Shown: positions 22,340-33,883 of the stretch, piece after piece
Position numbering within the stretch: the first letter of the stretch is position 1
Layout: each line of letters starts with the position of its first letter
Assembly: GCA_037367355.1 (NCBI GenBank)
Contig: CM074695.1
Span: 4,712,001-4,776,000, forward strand
DNA length: 64,000 nt
DNA from: Neoscytalidium dimidiatum
Lineage: Eukaryota; Ascomycota; Dothideomycetes; Botryosphaeriales; Botryosphaeriaceae
Reading direction: 5' to 3'
Notes under the pieces: model-generated
Database searches by the model: none
Seen by the model: only the letters and a program-made list of their open reading frames with translations
Told to the model about the DNA's origin: nothing
Program-made: the position numbers and the translations under genes

Positions 22340-23510
22340 CTATATTACGATATACGGCTTAATATCGATAGGCGTGCCACGGTGGCGCTTAAAGCTTCTT
22401 ACCCTGCAAGTTATCTAAAAGGCGTCCATTTCGCCTGCTCGCCGTTAAGTTTCTCCGAATCCCGCAGCGTCCATAGTTTTTCGCCACTTCCGCTTTGCCG
22501 CTCGAAATAGCAATCGTATCATCATCGCAGTTCACGACTCTCATTCTCTGCCTGTGTCGCATCACAATTGGCCAGGGGAAAAAATGTCAACAAGCGCCTC
22601 GTATTCCCAACCAACGTGTGTGTCAGCCTCCCGCGGCCTTGCGGCGCCAATCTTGCCGAAGCTAGCTTACTCGACTGCAGGGCGCGATTGCAGTCTTGAG
22701 TCAAAGCATATCAGACTGCATTACCGGCCGTGTACCGCGCAAATATGCCCAACGTTGCGTATTAGTGCCGACTTTCCCTTAATGCTCGCCAGCTACTAGG
22801 CAAACCGCCCTCACCGCCGCCAATAACCGGGATTACTTCCTCTTCCAGAGGCGCAATTTGCTGCTTCCAACTGACAAGCACACCGACATCTGCCAACTTT
22901 CGCAGTTCCTGCCCACCGCCATTTACGGTTTGCAATCCTTCGGGATCCGATGTGAATTTGCAACCCACTTCCCTCCCACACCCCACACCCGGTCGAGACG
23001 GCTGTCGACACGTGATTGTGGAACGGTATTTCCACCGCCGGTGTTGATTTCTCCCGCATCCTACGGTGCCTGTAGCGTCATGACCCATCGGCGATGCTTA
23101 ACGTGCAAAGCTTGAACTAGAGAGAGAGAGAGAGAGAGACCGAAAGTGCGGCCAGCCGAATTGAAGAAGATGCCCGCAGCCCGTAAGACCAGCGTTGATT
23201 CGACCATGCGCATGACGGATTCAGCTCCTCGTCCGACGGCCGTGCTGCTTTCAACTGTTATCACCGCATTCCCGCGGAAGGTCTCATTGCAGTGACCGGA
23301 CAGTCATCTTAGAAGTCGAACATGTGCTCAGATAAGTATATGAATTAAGAGTGACAAAGAGAAAATAAAAACCACCATTTTTAACTCCTATAGGGACCAA
23401 GAGAAACACTATTCTATCCCTAACGCCGCACAACATCTCCTTAAAACCAAAAAAAAAAAAAAAGAAACCAAAAAAACCGGCCCGATTTCTGACTCTATAT
23501 AGTAACTTCC
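22340..23510. other. Intergenic region downstream of PKS1
   Basis: About 1.2 kb of ordinary composition. Short open frames only. A (GA)n microsatellite of about 18 bp lies at 23122-23139 and a poly-A tract near 23450. The PKS1 terminator probably lies in the last 200 bp. Confidence 0.5.
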
Positions 23511-26500
23511 CTACGCCGCGGCAACTGCAGACGCCAAGGCCGGGCTGATGTGGGAGCTCTTGCCAGCAATCGTCGTCGCCAGCGCGGTCAGACTCGCGGC
23601 CTGCATGATGTCGAAGATGGATACCTCGGCGCCGGCCTTGAGGGCCAGAGCGTTGCGCAGCTCGACGGCCGTCAGCGAGTCGACGCCGAACTCGGCCATC
23701 GATTTGTTCGGAAAGACCTCCGCCTCGGGGATCATGAAGATGTCCATGAGCTTCGCCGTCACCTCGGCCGCGACGGCGCCCGCCGCCTCCTCCATCGTCT
23801 TGGCCCGCGCGATCCGACGCGCGAGATTGTCAGCCTGATCGTCCGTGTCGCCCCCGTCTCCCGCGCCGCTGCGGAACTTGGCGGGCCAGAAGCGCAGGTC
23901 GCGCGCGGCGGGCCCGCCCTCGTCCCAGAAGGCGCTGCTGGGCGACGTGTTGATGCCGAAGATGAGCTGCCCGGCGTAGGGATCCGTCACGGCGCACTCG
24001 AGCGCCTTGAGCACGTCGCCCTCGCTGAGGATCATGTGCCCTTGCTTCTTGAGGTACGCGTTCGTGTCTTCGTGCTCGGCAACGTAGCCGACGTTTTTGA
24101 CGGCGCCGATGTCGATGGAGACGGCGGGCAAGCCCTGAGATATGCGGTACTGTGCCAGCGCGTCCTGGAAGGAGCCGCCGGCGCCGTAGTTGCACTGCGA
24201 GGCGATGCCTATGACGCCGGCCACGGAGGACAGGATGACGAAGAAATCGAGCGGGGTTGAAGCGAAAGTGGTGTGTAGGTTCCAAGTGCCCTGCACCTTG
24301 GGCCGCAGCCCGGCTGTGTAGTCCGAGAGCGACATCTGCTCGAGGATCGAGTCCTGCGGAGAAACGTCAGTCTAGGAGTAGTAATTGGAGGCATGCACGG
24401 CGATTACTCACCCGCAGGACCATTGCGCCCTGGATTACACCGCGAACCGGGGGCATGTCGTCGGCGCAGCTCGCAATCGCACGCTTGACGTCTGCCTCGT
24501 CGGCAATGTCGCAGCCGATGGGCTTCACCTCGCAGCCCAGCTTCCTCAGCTCGGCCAGAAGCGGCGCTGCTTTGTCCGCGCTGCTGGCACTGCGGGACAG
24601 AACGATGAGGTTTCTGGCACCGTGCTCGGCCAGCCAGAAGCAGATGCTCTGGCCAATGCCACCGAAACCACCGACAACGACGTAGGATGCGTCCGGGCGC
24701 AGCTTGGCTACTGGAGCATGGGGGATTGTCTACCACATTTGTCAGAGGCCTGCGTCCATGGAGCACATGGACATCTCCACTTACCGGAACCAAACTGTCA
24801 GGCTTCACTGACAGCACAGTCTTGCCTGGAGTCTTGCCGGATGAGGCATTACGGAACGCCTGCACCACATCCGAGATATCGTGCCTCGAAACGGGCACGC
24901 CGCGGATCTTCCTGGTCTTGACGAGGTCGAAGACCGTGTGCAGGGCCCGGCTGACCTGCTGTCCCTTCCGCTCAGCCAGCATCACCAGGTCGACGGTCGA
25001 GAAGGAGACGCCACGGGCAAAGGCGGCCATGTCGAGGCGGCTGCTCTGCTCGACGTCCTTCTTGCCCAGCTCAACGAACCGGCCCAGCGGCGCCACGCAA
25101 TCGAGACTCTCCCGCAGCAGCGCGCCTTCCAGCGTGTTCAGCACCACGTCGACGCCCCTGCCGCCCGTCCTGGCCAGCACGCCGGCGGCGAGCCTGTCAT
25201 CGGCAGGGAAGATACGGTCCTGCGGCACGCCCAGCACGCCCCTGACGAAGCTCGTCTGGTCTGGGCTCGCGACGGTGACGAAGACGTCGGCGCCCGCGTG
25301 CTTCGCGAGCGCCACTGCCGCCTGGCCAACGGCGCCCGCTGCATCGTGGACCAGCACGCTCTCGCCCTCGGCCAGCCGCGCGGCGTCCATCAGCGCGACC
25401 CAGGCCGTCGCGTACGCAACCGGCAGCGCGGCGGCCATCTCAAAGCCCATGTCGTCGGGAACGCGCACGGCGCTCGTCCACGGCACGCGTACGCGGCTGG
25501 CGATGCCGTCGCCGTGCAGCAGGGCGGCCACGCGGTCCCCGGGCTTGAAGCCGGTGGCGGCGGACGCGCGGACGACGAGGCCGGCGCACTCGAAGCCCAT
25601 GCGGCGGTCCTGCAGCGCGCCCGTGGCGACGCTGACGTCGCGAGACGAGATGCCGAAGGCGCGAGGGGCGATTTCGAGCTCGTCTTCGGCAAGGCTCTGC
25701 TCGCTGCGCGGGCCGGCGGGGCCGAAGACGAGCGAGTCCAGCTGGCCGGGCCTCTCGACGGTGAGGCGCAGCGGGGCGTCGGGGCTGGCGAAGGGCTGGG
25801 GCACGGCATGGGTGGTCTCGGTGGGGTTGGGGAACCACGTGCTGTTGCGGGTGTGGTCCTTGAAGTAGCGGAGGATGTTGACGGCGCCGCCGCGCTCGGC
25901 GAACTCGTAGTCGCGCGGCTCGCTGGCGGGAGCGGAGAGGTCCGCAAAGAGCTCGGAGACGACGCTGGCGATGGCGTCGACAGAGGGAGCAGACCAGGCG
26001 TCGCGTGAGGGGTCGAGGTCGAGGGTGCCGATGCGCTTGCCGACGTACTCGAGGCGTAGGATGCGCGTGAAGCCCTGGGCCAGGCTGGCGAGAGGATCGC
26101 TGACGTCGACGGCACCGCCGCGGGTTACCCAGAGGAGGCCCTTGGACGTGGTGCACAGGGTGCGCAGGGCTTCGAACTGCGCGTCGTCGGGGCTCGCGAG
26201 GACGGAGCTGCTCAGTTCGCCGACGAAGATGACCATTTTGCCCTCGCAGTCGACGCTGTCGTAAGGCTGCACGGCTGGCACCGCGCCGGTGATGGCAGAG
26301 ATGGAGCTGCTCAGCATGTCGAGCCAGGGCTGAGGCGGCGCGGTCTTGGGAGTCGCGACGACGACTTCGGGCTGATAGGCGCTAGCAGGCGTCTCCGCAG
26401 ACGACGCCATGACGCTGTAGGTGTACAGGTCGTCGCTCTCGCAGTCGCGCACATGGAGCTCAACGCCGCCAAAACCGCCACGACGCAGCTCCGTGTCCCA

Positions 26501-29500
26501 CTGCTCGACGCTCAGCAACGGGCTTGTCCGGCGGGCTTCCTCGGTGCCCAGCCACTGGTCGGGCAGTAGTCCCAGTGCGAGCTGCACGTCCAGCTGCTCC
26601 TTGGTCGGCTCCATCAGCAGCAGCGTGCCGCCGGGCTTCAGCAGCTTGCGAACGTTGGACACGGCGGCGGCGACGGACGTCGTCTTGTGCAGCACCTGGC
26701 TGGCGAGCACCAGGTCGTACGACTCGGGCTCGAAGCCCTGCGCGGCCGGGTCCTGCTCGATGTCGAGCTTCTTGAAGGCCAGCAGGCCCTTCCAGTCCTG
26801 CAGGTCCTCCTCGGCCGCGTCGAAGAAGGCTTCGGACACGTCGGTGAAGTCGTACGCGGCGGCGAGCGGATCCTCGACGCCGAGCGCCCTCAGCGCATGC
26901 CGCGTCGCGCCGCCGCTGCCCGCGCCGATCTCGAGGATGCGCGCGCGCGGCTTCTTGTGTGCGTGCAGGCGCACCAGCTCGGCGAGCTGGCTGCGGCTGC
27001 GGTCCAGCTTCAGGCCCTCGGCGTAGAAGCGGTACAGCCGCTGGTCCTCCTGCATGAGCGCGAGGGGCGACACCAGCCCGCGCAGCACGTCGGCCAGGCG
27101 CGGCCCCAGGCTGCAGACGAGCTCGCCGTTGATGCTGCGGGCGGCGACCTTGGCCGCGAGCGCCGCCTTCTCCTGCGGACTCGTGGTGGCGGCGGCGGCG
27201 GCGGCGGCCGCGGCGTGCTGCTGCATCCACGCGTAGTAGCGCTTGAAGTGGCCCTCCAGCGCGCGCGCTTCGGCCGGGCTGAGGGCTGCCAGAGCGTCCT
27301 GGATGAACCAGGAGCTCACGCGCTTCAGGTCGGCCAGCGCCTGCGCTTCGGCGGCGTCGGGCTCGGCCGCGAGGTGCTTCTGCAGCAGCGCCGGCGCCGT
27401 CAGGGTCGGGTCGGGCACCCAGCGGGCGGTCAGGAACTTGTCGTTCTCGCAGGGATCGCGGGCGCCCAGGGCGCTGCCGATGGACTGGAAGAAGAAGTCG
27501 TCGATGCGCACGACGGGCTCTTCGGCCGCCTCGCGCGTCACCGTCACGCCCGCCCTGAAGCCCTCCTTGTCGGCGTCGCGCACGCTCGAGAAGGCCCGGA
27601 AGCGGTCGCCGGGCGCGGTGCGGGCCATGTCGCCGGCAATCCACAGCTCCTTGATCGAGCGCGGCACCTGCGCCGAAGTCATGCTGGCGCCCGCGTCGGG
27701 CAGGGCGGCGTAGACGGCCTGGAAGACGCTGTCCAGCGTCGTGGGGTGCACGACGTGCGGCTGCTCGTGCTGGTACGGCATGGTGGCGGCCGTGTCGACC
27801 ACCTCGAGCGTGGCCAGCGAGCCCGCGTCGCGCGCCCGCACCGCCTTGAGGTTCTGGAAGATGGGCCCATGCTGGATGCCCACGCGCCGCATCGACTCGT
27901 ACACGTCGGCCGGGCTGATGCGGAAGCGGAAGTCGCTCTCGTCGCGCACCGGCTCGGTGCTGCTGCTGTTGTTTTTGTCGACGTTGCTGCTGCGGCGAAC
28001 CGGCAGCGCTGCCTGCTTCGTCGCCACGCCGTGGCTCGCCGGCTCTTCGTTTGCGGTGGCGCTGTCTGGCGTCTTGCGGCCGGGAGCACCGTCACTCGCC
28101 GGTGAGATGTAGCCGCTGTCGTGGGCGCTCTCGGAACTGCCGCCGTCGTCGTCGCCGCCGCCGCCGCCGCCCGCAGGAGCCCCCAGCGCCGCGTTCAAGC
28201 AGGCGAGCAGCCCCGGCAAGTCGGTGATGGCCATCAGCTGCTCCTGGGGGAGCGTGCACTTGAAGGCCGTCTCGATCTCGCGCGCCATTTCCATGCCCAT
28301 CAGCGAGTCCACCCCGATGTCGGCCAGCTCGGTGTCGTCCTTGATCTCCTCCGGCTCGAGGCCGGATATGTCGGCCAGGATCAGCTTGAGCTCCTTGACC
28401 GTGGCCGCCGCCCTGGGCGGCGCTGAGGGAGCGGCGACGGGCTCGGCGCGAACCGCGGGCGCAGAGGGCGCGATGGGGCCGGCAGGCGGGTTGGCATGGG
28501 TGGCCGTGTCCGCGGCGGCCGTCAGCCTGGTCAGGAGCTTGCCCATCGACGCCTTGGACACCCTCGCGTAGTTGATGCCCAGCACGACCTCGGCCAGGCC
28601 GCCGCTCTTTGCGTCGAAAACGAAGATGTCGGTGAGAAACGAGCTGCCGTCCGGCGCGCGCGCGTGCTGGGCCAAGACGTGCCATTCGTCGGCCGCGGGC
28701 AGGCCCCGGGGCGACCGCACCCACTGGCGGATGCCGTTGGCAATGTACATGTCCGCCGGGTCGCGGTCGGTCATGCAGTTGGCCCAGATGCCGCCGACCT
28801 GGCAGAAGGCGTCCGCCAGGAAGGCGTCCAGCCAGGACCGGCCCGAGTGCTTCTTGACGACGCGCCCGGCCGACGCGTCGCCCTTGGCCACCAGCTTCTG
28901 CAGCCCGCGGTACTGCTCGCCGTAGTCGACAATCTCGGCGAAGACGCGGTAGATGCTGCGGCCCTGCATCACCTCGTCGGCGCCGTCGTCGTCGAGGAGC
29001 CGCAGGCAGCCCTGGTGCGTGACGCTCTGCTCGCACCGCGCGAACTCGGACTGCTCGCCGCCGCGCAGCACCAGCTCGCCCGTGACGTGCGTGGTGGGAG
29101 CAGCGCCCGACGCGCCCGTGCTGGCCATCTTCCACGCCCACGTCAGGCGGGCCGGGTCCAGCGCCTCGAGGTCCAGCCAGACGGCCCTCGTCGGGTCGAC
29201 GCACACGGGCACGAGGTTGGCGACGTTGCGGACGTGGCTCAGCGGCGCCGCGCCGGCGTGCAGGCTGTGCAGCGCTTCGATGGCGAGGTCTATCTGCACC
29301 GTGGCCGGGCAGATGGGCGCCGCGCCCGCGATCTTGTGGCCCGCAACGAGCTTCTCGTACTCGGCCGCCGCCGTGTTGACGCGGAAGCGGGCCGCACGCT
29401 GCTGGCTGTCCTGGTACCCGACGAACGTCCAGAGCCCGCCGCCGCTCGTCACCGCCGTCGGCCTGGGGGGCTCCTTGAGCTCGAGCCAGTGCCTCTGCCG

Positions 29501-32500
29501 GTCGAACTGGTACGGCGGCAGCAGGATGTGGGCGTATTCGTGCGTTTGGTGCCTCGAATGGCCCCAGAACGCTACGCGGAGCCCCGCCTTCCAGAGACTA
29601 ATCGTCGTGTCGACGAGCTTCTGGAGGCACTGCGTGCTGGAAATGTTCACGGCCTGGAAGTGGTGCGAGCTGGGCGCTTCCAGCGCTTTGGAGGCCATGT
29701 GCGTCACCGTCGCATTCGAGCCGGCCTCGAGCCAGATGGCACTGGGGTGCTCCCTGGCGATGCGTTGGATTGCGTGGTTGAAGTAGACGGGATTTCGCAG
29801 GTGCTCGGCGAAGAAGTCCTCCGAGAAGCTGGCCGTCGACCGCTCTTCCGTCGCCCTCTCCAAGGGAATCGTGGCCTCGTTGAAGGTCAAACCTTCGCCT
29901 ATCTTGGCCAGCTGCGGCTTCAGCTCATCGACCAGAGTGGAATGATATGCGTTGGAGACATTCAACCTCTTGAATCTCGTGGCGGGGAACTTGGACTTGA
30001 TGGTTTCGACGACCGCGTCAACGGTCGCGACAGACCCTGCCACAGTGTGACTCGTCGGGCCGTTGAAGCAGGCAATTGTCGCAGGCGTGCCGGACTCGTT
30101 GATGAGCGCCGCAACTGCGTCGGCATCGGCCTCCACGGCCAGCATCGACCCCTTTTCTGGACCCCACGCATCTCTGATGATCGTCGCGCGCCTGACGACA
30201 GCCTTCATGGCGTCCCGCAGGCTGAGGACGCCGGAGATGCAGAGCGCGCTGATCTCGCCGAAGCTGTGCCCAACGACCGCCACCGGCTTGACGCCGCAGC
30301 CGATCCAGCTCCGGGCCGCCGAGTACTGCAACGAGAAGAGCGCCGTTTGCAGGGAGACAATGTCTTGGAGAGGCTCCTTCTGAAACACGTGCGGGTATAT
30401 GCTGCCGGCACCAAGGCTTCGAGCCACGGCGTCGCACGTGTCGAGATGTCTGCGCAGGATGGCGACGTTGTCATAAACCTGGCGGTCGAGGCCGACGGAG
30501 GTGTTGATCTGTCCGCCAAAGCAGAGGACGACGGGCCTCGACGGTGGCAGGGAGACTCCACCGGCGCTCTCAAGTGCCGCCAGCTTCTCGTCCAGCTCCT
30601 CGGTGGACGCAGCCGTGAATATGGCCGCCCGCTCCAAGTGTCGGTTGGACTGGCGTGCCATGTTGAACGAGAGGTCAGCGATCGAGGAGTCCGTCTTGGT
30701 CTTTCGGAAGCGGCGGAGCCTCGCCGCGTAGGCGCGGATGCTCCTGTCGTCGGATCCGCACAGCCAGAACGGGTACTTGAGTCCCACAGGCGCGGCAGAG
30801 CTTCCGATCGACTTCGCCGGCTTCGGCGCCTGGGTGACGACCATGGACGCGTTGGAGCCCGAGGCACCGTAGTTGTTGATGAGCGCGGCCTTGAAGTCGG
30901 CGTCCCACGGCTGCAGCTGGGTGGATATCTGCATCTTGTCTTCCGGCGTGGCGTGGATCGAAGGGTTCATCTTGGAGAAGCTGGCCTGGGGTGGGATGCG
31001 GCCTTCCTGCATCATGAGCAGGATCTTGGCCAACGAGACCACCCCCGATGAGCCTTCGGTGTGCCCAACCAGCCCTTTCACCGACCCCAGCTGCAGCGGC
31101 TTGCTGCGCGTGTGGCCGCCAAAGACGCTGCGGATGCTCTCGTACTCGGCGGGGTCTCCCACGGGGGTGCCCGTTCCATGTGCCTCGACCACCGACACTT
31201 GGCTGGGCTCGAGTCCGGACCGACGCACGACGGTGCGGAAGAGGTCGGACAGCGAGGGCGCGTTGGGCACGACGATGGGCGTGCAGTTCTCGTTCTGCTG
31301 GACCGCGGTGCTGGACACGACGCCCAAGATCTGGTCGCCGTCGGCGACGGCGGCGGACATGTCCTTCAGGAAGACGGCGGCGACGGCTTCGCCGCGGCAG
31401 TAGCCGTCGGCCAGGGCGTCGAACGGCTTGCACTGCCCGGTGGGGCTCAAGAAGGAAGCGCCCGCCAGGTTCTGGAAGAGCAAGGGGTGCGTCATGATGT
31501 TGGTCCCGCCGGCAAGAGCAGCGATGCAGTCGCCGCTGAGGATGGCGCGGCAGGCCTGGTGCACCGCCACGGCGGAGCCGGAGCAGGCTGTATCGACGGT
31601 CAATCCGGGGCCGGTCCAGCCGAAGTAGTGGCTGATCTTGCCCGCGATGAAGCCGCGCAGGTTCCCCGTCGCGGTGAAGGCGTTCGGCGGGTGACAGGCG
31701 ACGTTTTCGGCGTAGTCGGTGCCGCAGACGCCAACAAAACAGCCAATGCTCCTTTCCTCGCGGGCGGACTCGAAGTAGCCCGACTGCTCTACAGCCTGGT
31801 AGGCGACCTGCATGAGCAGCCGCTGCTGAGGGTCCATGGATGCCGACTCTCTGGGAGTCTTCTTGAAGAACTTGTGGTCGAAGGTGTCGTGGTGGCTGAC
31901 GAAGTTTCCATACCACGTCTTCTTCGCGTCATTCTCGCGGAACACCGTGTCGAAGCCGAAGCGGTCGCGCGGCACCGGCATGTGCTGTGATTTGCCCTCG
32001 GCGAGCAGCTGCCAGAATTCGCCCGCATCGTCGGCGCCGGCAACGTTGATGGACAGGCCGACCACGGCGACCTCGTTCGGCGAGCGCTGCGGGAGCGCCA
32101 CGTCCTCAAAATGGAGCACTTGCGTGCTGAGGCTGCGGAGCAGAGACGGGGGAACGCACCGCTCGGGCCCGAAGCAGACCATCTTTGCGTCCTTGCTGGC
32201 CAGTCGCGACGATGTGACTTCCGCGAGCGTGTTGTACCATTCAGCCCTCTCGAGGAGAATGGCCCTGAGAGCGACTTCGTGGAGAGCTCCGCTGTTCGCA
32301 AACCCCCCCTTCGAATTGGACCGCACAGGAGTCCGGACCGACGAGGCATCCGGCAGGGAAAAGTCAGAGTTCGCGCTGCAGAATTGCAATATTTCGTCGA
32401 TGGAGGAACCGTGCTTCTGGCTGTGGAAACGTCCGCACAGGCCGATTTCTGCGACAGTAAACCCCGCGAGCTTGAGCTCCCGCTCCAAAGCCGCAGCCGA

Positions 32501-33387
32501 TCTACGAGAGGTGGTAATTGAAACGCGGTTCTCGTCATACACTACCGACACGTAGGCCTGCTTTCGTCAGCATTGTTCTGACACGCAAAGGAGGAACAGG
32601 TAGGGTGGGTTGCGTCACTGGTCCGATTGTAGGAGTGTCGGCAGTGAAGCGTCCGGCACATGCAAGACCGACACCCTTTGGATCCAGGCGAAGGATGTTT
32701 GAAACTAATCAAGCTTTGCTAACCACAGCTGCCAGAGCAAACTTTAAATGGAAGCCGTGCTCATGGCCATTGACTCACATCTGCAAACGGATCGATCACC
32801 TTCGCCACTTCCTTCTCGACGTCACGAGTCTTGGAAGCTACCGTAAAAGTAGTGGACGGACCACTCTCGTCCAAGGCATCCTGAGCATCTACGACGGCCC
32901 CGGTAAGCATTGCGAGTCGCACAGCCGCCGCTGCGTTCTTCTCGAACTCCCTTTTGGTGGCGCTGCTGGACACAACCAGGGCACTGAGGAGGCCGGTACA
33001 GAAACCCACGGCTTCCGACGCTGGGAGTGCCTCGGGCTCGCGGAGGCTGACGTAGGTTGTATATTGAGTCAGCTGCGACATGACAACGAGAGGACTCAAC
33101 AGGACGTTAGGTAGGTGATGCGCGCCCAAAGTGCCATCCTTGATCCAGTTGCCCAGTTCTGGCAGGTGAGAGGCGCCTGCAGCAGCGCTGAGCTTTGGAA
33201 ACTTCTTGCAGAGGAGGTCCAGTTGCTCTGGCAGCTCCTCGACGATGCGCAAGGCCCAATTGTGGTTCGGTGAGCTCAGCACGGTGGAGCTTAGTTTTCG
33301 GAACGATGGTTGGTCAAAAGAGAGGGCTTGCGAGCCGAAAAGAAGAACAGTTTCCGTGTTCGGAGAGAGTGGAAGGGGGCTAGCCAT
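23511..33387 (-). CDS. PKS1: chimeric SAT-KS-AT-PT-ACP // DHc-MT-ER-KR-ACP synthase
   Basis: Predicted 3,180 aa; exons 33387-32779, 32557-24785, 24729-24412 and 24353-23511. An ATG at 33408 is possible. Non-reducing half: SAT (GFCTG Cys; GRFHS His), KS (DTACSGS near residue 528, EAHGTGT, GHTEGSSG), AT (GHSFGE near 967), PT (GHKIAGAAPICPA near 1276; DAFCQVGGIWANC near 1450) and ACP (GVDSLMG near 1619). After a low-complexity linker (residues about 1663-1745) the protein turns into a highly reducing PKS from mid-DH. DH C-lobe: VGIQHGPIFQNL and HPTTLDSVF, without the N-lobe HxxxGxxxxP. Then MT (EIGAGSGGAT near 2079), ER (AAGAVGQAAVALA near 2612), KR (VVVGGFGGIGQS; NYGAGGSFQDALA) and a second ACP (GVDSLTAVELRN near 3123). 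No TE or R domain. The 3' half completes the enzyme begun in PKS2. Confidence 0.9.
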
Positions 33388-33883
33388 AGTCGAAGATAGG
33401 CGGTTCAAGTCTCGGAGGGGACTCGAAGCGACGAGGGAGGCAAATTGATGACCACTTGAAGAGAACGTTTGCGACAGATGCTATAGCTTGTTGAACAGCC
33501 GCTTGCCGGGGATCACAGGGAAACAGCAAGGGAATCAAGTCCTCAAGTAAGCAATCTGTTCGAGGGAATAGAGGCATGACCGGCATCACCAACGGCAAGT
33601 TCCTTCGGATACTCCGGTGCGGACTATCTTCTTTGTTTCATGCTCGGAGTAACTTCTCGGATTCTGGCCGGCACTTGCCAATACCCCGACGATCTATCAG
33701 ACATGCGGAGGCATTCCAGCTCTCCATGTGTGGAAAGTGCCCTTCATAAATAAAAACAAATTTGAAAGGTTCAACAGAGACTTTAGGTACACACAGGCCC
33801 CAGACGTATTCCCATTAGCTTTTCCCCCTCGCTCAGGCATCGCGGAGGTTACTTTGTCTGCAGAATCTCAACTCAACGTTATT
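33388..33883. promoter_or_regulatory. Divergent promoter, PKS1 / PKS2
   Basis: A 496-bp spacer between two head-to-head PKS starts. It contains a CGG-N5-CCG inverted element at 33606-33616 (CGGATACTCCG) and two TCGGA words in direct orientation near 33643-33661, possible Zn2Cys6 sites. Under the inversion model this promoter lies inside the inverted segment and so still drives the same two N-terminal halves. Confidence 0.5.

Noticed and set aside
25390..27644. Long alternative minus-strand frames inside PKS1
   Set aside because: These are Arg/Pro/Ala-rich out-of-frame readings of the ER and MT coding sequence, without motifs.
28496..31051. An 851-codon open frame on the plus strand opposite PKS1
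   Set aside because: It is a GC-driven shadow of the PKS1 coding strand: Arg/Val/Gly-rich translation, no domains, while the minus strand shows intact KS, AT, PT and ACP motifs.
32558..32778. Treating the SAT N-half (32779-33387) as a separate small gene from PKS1
   Set aside because: The SAT Cys half and His half are complementary parts of one domain and are joined in frame by a GTGAGT...GCAG intron, although at 221 nt it is longer than the others.
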